Origin: CAZMOK01 sp964567785
GTDB lineage: Bacteria; Bacteroidota; Bacteroidia; Bacteroidales; JAGOPY01
DNA: 6,915 bases
NCBI GenBank assembly: GCA_964567785.1
Contig: CAZMOK010000108.1
Location: 1 to 6,915, forward strand
Reading direction: 5' to 3'
Both the position numbers and the translations under genes were made by a program. Shown here piece by piece: positions 4,651 through 6,915 of the stretch. The notes below the pieces were generated by a model. That model searched no databases, was not told the origin of the DNA, and saw nothing but the letters and a program-made list of their open reading frames with translations. Position 1 is the first letter of the stretch. Every line of letters begins with the position of its first letter.

Positions 4651-6915
4651 TTACCTGCTGAGTTTCCACCGCACCCCGGCATATATCTTCATCCCTACCA
4701 CCGGGCCCCAGATCTGTGAGGCGTCGAAGTACTCGCCGAAGGGGTCGTTGGCTGCGATAATCGGGTTTTCCTGCCTGTAATTCGTCAGGTTTTCGCCACC
4801 CACATACAGGTCCCAGCGCTTGAAATACTTGGTCACCTGAGCGTTCAGGATGGTGTATGCCGGCGAGGAATCGCCCCTCCTGTAAGGCTCGGGATAATCG
4901 CCCGTATAGGGCAGCCTGGCCTGTCCGTTGAACTGGGAGGTTATGTCGAACTGCCACTTCTTCATCCTGGTCTGGTACGAGAGTGAGAGCAACCCTTTGT
5001 ACCTGTCGACAAACGTTTCGCGCTGCAACTCGCCGGCGGTGGTTGTGTGCACGTCGTTCAGCCTGAACGCGGCCACCATTTCCAGGCGTGGGATAAGCTC
5101 ATATTTTGCTTCCACCTGGAACACGTTGGCAAACGACTTTCCATCCAGGTTATAGATGTACACACTCTGGTCGTCAATATCACGGTCGACTACCGCCTGG
5201 TTCACAAAGTCGGTGCGGTAGAACTCGGCGCTCAGGCTGAGCTCGCGCCCTAAGATATCGGCATACTGGGTAATGTTAATTCCATAGTTCCATGCCTCTT
5301 CCATGGTAAGCTGCTCCTGAAATACGAACATCCTCGAGCTGGCAAGCAGCGACAGGTTTTCCGCAACGACAGTGGGTGAGCGGTATCCCTTCCCTGCTGA
5401 AATACGCATCACGGTTGTTGGGGTTATGTCGTACTTGAAGTGCACCCTCGGGGTGAACATGAACCCGAAGAGGTTGTGATAATCGGCCCTGGCACCGAGC
5501 AGAAGCGTGAACTTATCGGGCATCGTCCAGGTATATTCGAAGAATGCCCCGGGGATGTGCTCCACGCGCAGCATCGAGGTATCCTGGAATTGCTCGTCGT
5601 ACCTGTCGAACAGGTAGCTGACCCCGGTTGTATAAGTATGTTGCGTATTCCCGAAGTACGACTGGAACATCAGGTTACCCTGGTAGCTGTACTGGGTGGC
5701 GTTATAGTCGCGCATGCCGAAATAGCTGTCCATGTCGTGCCATACGAAGGAGTTTATCAGCGCACCGTTGGTCCCCGGACGGTTGTTGAAGAAAACGGCC
5801 GATTTGGTGAAGGCTTCAAGGCGTTGTGTTTTCACGTCCGTGCCGTAAGGGTTCTCCGGGATCCGTTCCTTGTTCGGGTCGTGGTCGAGCTGTCCGCCCC
5901 GGCGGTCTTCATTAAGATATTTGATGCCGAACTGGGCGTGGACGTTGCCTTCATCCTCGTATTTCCAGCGGTTGAAGACATGGACCTGCCTCATCAGCGG
6001 CATGTCGAGGAACAAGTCGTTGTTATTGTCCATCTTGAACGACAGGTCTGATGCATGGGCAAACCAGGCCGTGCTCCAGCGGTCGTTCAGTTTGATGGTC
6101 CCGTTCAGGTTCCCTTCAACCCTGCCCAGGTTGTTTACATAGAAGTTAACGAAGAGCGGCTCGTATTCATCGGGCTTTTTGTATTCAACATTGATCTGGC
6201 CTGTGATCGACTCAAACCCGTTTTTCACCGAGGCCGTCCCTTTGGATACCTGTATCGATTCCATCCACGATCCCGGCACATAGCCCAGTCCGAAAGGGGA
6301 GGCGAGCCCGCGGATGTTGGGCACGTTCTCCACCTGTATCTGGCTGTACTTACCTTCGAGGCCCAGCAGCTTGATGTGCTTGGCGCCTGTCACTGCATCG
6401 CTGTAGGCAACATCCACCGAAGCGTTCGTTTCGAAGCTTTCCGACAGGTTGCAGCAGGCTGCTTTCTGGAGCTCACCGATGGTGATCTTCTGCGTGAAGA
6501 TGGTTTCGGTGCGGGATATATGCGCTCCCGGAACCCTTTCGGCGATCACCACTTCGTTGAGCGTGGTATTGTCGGAGAGTGTCACCTCGATCCATTCCAT
6601 GCCTTCAGCGACATCAATGGTGTCGTTTTCGAAGCCGATATAGCTTACAACCAGTTGCAGACTAATTTGGGTGCTGGGTAATTTTGAGTTCTGAGTTCTG
6701 AGTTCTGAGTTCTGAGTTTTTTTCTTTTCATTTGATGACTGTCGAATGCCGGTTGCCGACTGCTGACTGGACTCAGGTTTCTCCAGTTGGAAATAACCCT
6801 CTCCGTCTGTGGCAGTCCCCAGTGTTGTTCCAAGCCACAGCAGGTTCGCTCCGGGCAGGCCTATCTTTTCACCTTCGGTATTTTTTGTATAGACTATTCC
6901 TGTTACGTGGCCGTG
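4651..6915 (-). CDS. TonB-dependent outer-membrane receptor, N-terminus beyond the window (partial)
   Basis: The frame is open from the right edge to the TAA at 4651-4653 (754 residues seen); signal peptide and start lie outside. Residues 1-107 form a carboxypeptidase-regulatory-like domain: LPGANLLWLGTT, then GYFQLEKP, an insert of about 38 residues, then LVVSYIGF. LNEVVIAER may serve as a TonB box. A plug (about 125-225; PF07715 type) carries A-A-C154-C155-N, DAVTGAKHIKLLGL, PGSWMESIQVSKGT and GFESITGQINVEYKKP. The rest is a beta-barrel (PF00593 type) with a TonB-receptor-like end, GPVVGMKIYAGVRWKLSR. Such receptors pull scarce ligands through the outer membrane with TonB energy. The two downstream HMA genes and CDF-like gene point to a metal or metal complex. 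The ATG at 6598-6600 is internal to the first domain. The insert is made of 7-bp repeats (6670-6777). Confidence 0.92.
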   Translation of the reverse strand, partial: HGHVTGIVYTKNTEGEKIGLPGANLLWLGTTLGTATDGEGYFQLEKPESSQQSATGIRQSSNEKKKTQNSELRTQNSKLPSTQISLQLVVSYIGFENDTIDVAEGMEWIEVTLSDNTTLNEVVIAERVPGAHISRTETIFTQKITIGELQKAACCNLSESFETNASVDVAYSDAVTGAKHIKLLGLEGKYSQIQVENVPNIRGLASPFGLGYVPGSWMESIQVSKGTASVKNGFESITGQINVEYKKPDEYEPLFVNFYVNNLGRVEGNLNGTIKLNDRWSTAWFAHASDLSFKMDNNNDLFLDMPLMRQVHVFNRWKYEDEGNVHAQFGIKYLNEDRRGGQLDHDPNKERIPENPYGTDVKTQRLEAFTKSAVFFNNRPGTNGALINSFVWHDMDSYFGMRDYNATQYSYQGNLMFQSYFGNTQHTYTTGVSYLFDRYDEQFQDTSMLRVEHIPGAFFEYTWTMPDKFTLLLGARADYHNLFGFMFTPRVHFKYDITPTTVMRISAGKGYRSPTVVAENLSLLASSRMFVFQEQLTMEEAWNYGINITQYADILGRELSLSAEFYRTDFVNQAVVDRDIDDQSVYIYNLDGKSFANVFQVEAKYELIPRLEMVAAFRLNDVHTTTAGELQRETFVDRYKGLLSLSYQTRMKKWQFDITSQFNGQARLPYTGDYPEPYRRGDSSPAYTILNAQVTKYFKRWDLYVGGENLTNYRQENPIIAANDPFGEYFDASQIWGPVVGMKIYAGVRWKLSR
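6670..6777. repeat. intragenic heptanucleotide repeats inside the receptor gene
   Basis: Two runs of 7-bp units lie in the coding region. Plus-strand 6670-6718 has seven units in phase: GGTGCTG, GGTAATT, TTGAGTT and four of CTGAGTT. Plus-strand 6743-6777 has five diverged units: CGAATGC, CGGTTGC, CGACTGC, TGACTGG and ACTCAGG. A seven-T run (6717-6723) joins them. In the receptor frame they encode a polar insert with the repeated peptide TQNS, between LEKP and LVVSYIGF of the regulatory-like domain. The coding strand of the unit (GAACTCA) has no stop codon in any of its three reading phases, so the gene can read through. Confidence 0.88.

Noticed and set aside
4651..6600. ATG at 6598-6600 as the receptor start (649 residues)
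   Set aside because: The frame is open upstream to the window edge and encodes recognisable regulatory-like domain sequence (LPGANLLWLGTT, LVVSYIGF). This ATG is therefore internal, and a protein starting there would lack a signal peptide.
5440..6681. Long plus-strand open frames (5440-6051, 6055-6681) opposite the receptor
   Set aside because: They are antisense to a clear coding gene, their peptides look like no protein family and they have no promoter or start context. They are shadows of GC-rich coding sequence.
6645..6833. 62-residue minus-strand frame across the intragenic repeats
   Set aside because: It overlaps the receptor in another frame. The receptor frame has family-conserved sequence on both sides of the repeats, whereas this one has none.

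Overview
The window looks like a piece of a Bacteroidota genome, probably an environmental Bacteroidales/Marinilabiliales-type organism. The signs are a TonB-dependent receptor with an N-terminal carboxypeptidase-regulatory-like domain, starts without Shine-Dalgarno sequences, a TAnnTTTG -7 box, signal peptides ending in -AQ or -SQ, and intergenic 7-bp repeats. The lineage is an inference. A 100-N gap between two identical 55-bp flanks shows that this is a draft scaffold.

Plus-strand half (1-2949): a short open frame that may be the tail of an upstream gene, a perfect hairpin, then an AEC (auxin efflux carrier) family transporter (110-1060). A 347-bp intergenic region follows, with hairpin-forming repeats, the N gap and a Bacteroidota-type promoter. 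It leads to an exported serine hydrolase of the class C beta-lactamase fold with a C-terminal DUF3471-type domain (1408-2949).

Minus-strand half (2957-6915): four genes in one direction, transcribed from the right edge leftward. They are a TonB-dependent outer-membrane receptor (4651 to beyond 6915), a small HMA metal-binding protein without a signal peptide (4217-4486), a secreted HMA protein (3702-4076) and a short CDF-like inner-membrane cation transporter (2957-3598). Each carries its own cysteine pair: CC in the receptor plug, CxxC in both HMA proteins, and CxxxC at the position where canonical CDF proteins have HxxxD. Together they look like an outer membrane-periplasm-inner membrane-cytosol relay for a thiophilic metal. 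The metal and the direction of transport cannot be read from sequence.

The most notable points are these. (1) The receptor frame is open to the window edge, so the ATG at 6600 is internal. (2) A run of 7-bp repeats, of the same class as the intergenic ones, lies inside the receptor gene; both alternative frames hit stop codons just after it, so a change of one unit would truncate the protein. (3) The CDF-like transporter has a D/E/C/C site and lacks the C-terminal domain. (4) The 100-N gap is probably a false gap, or hides a small tandem array.
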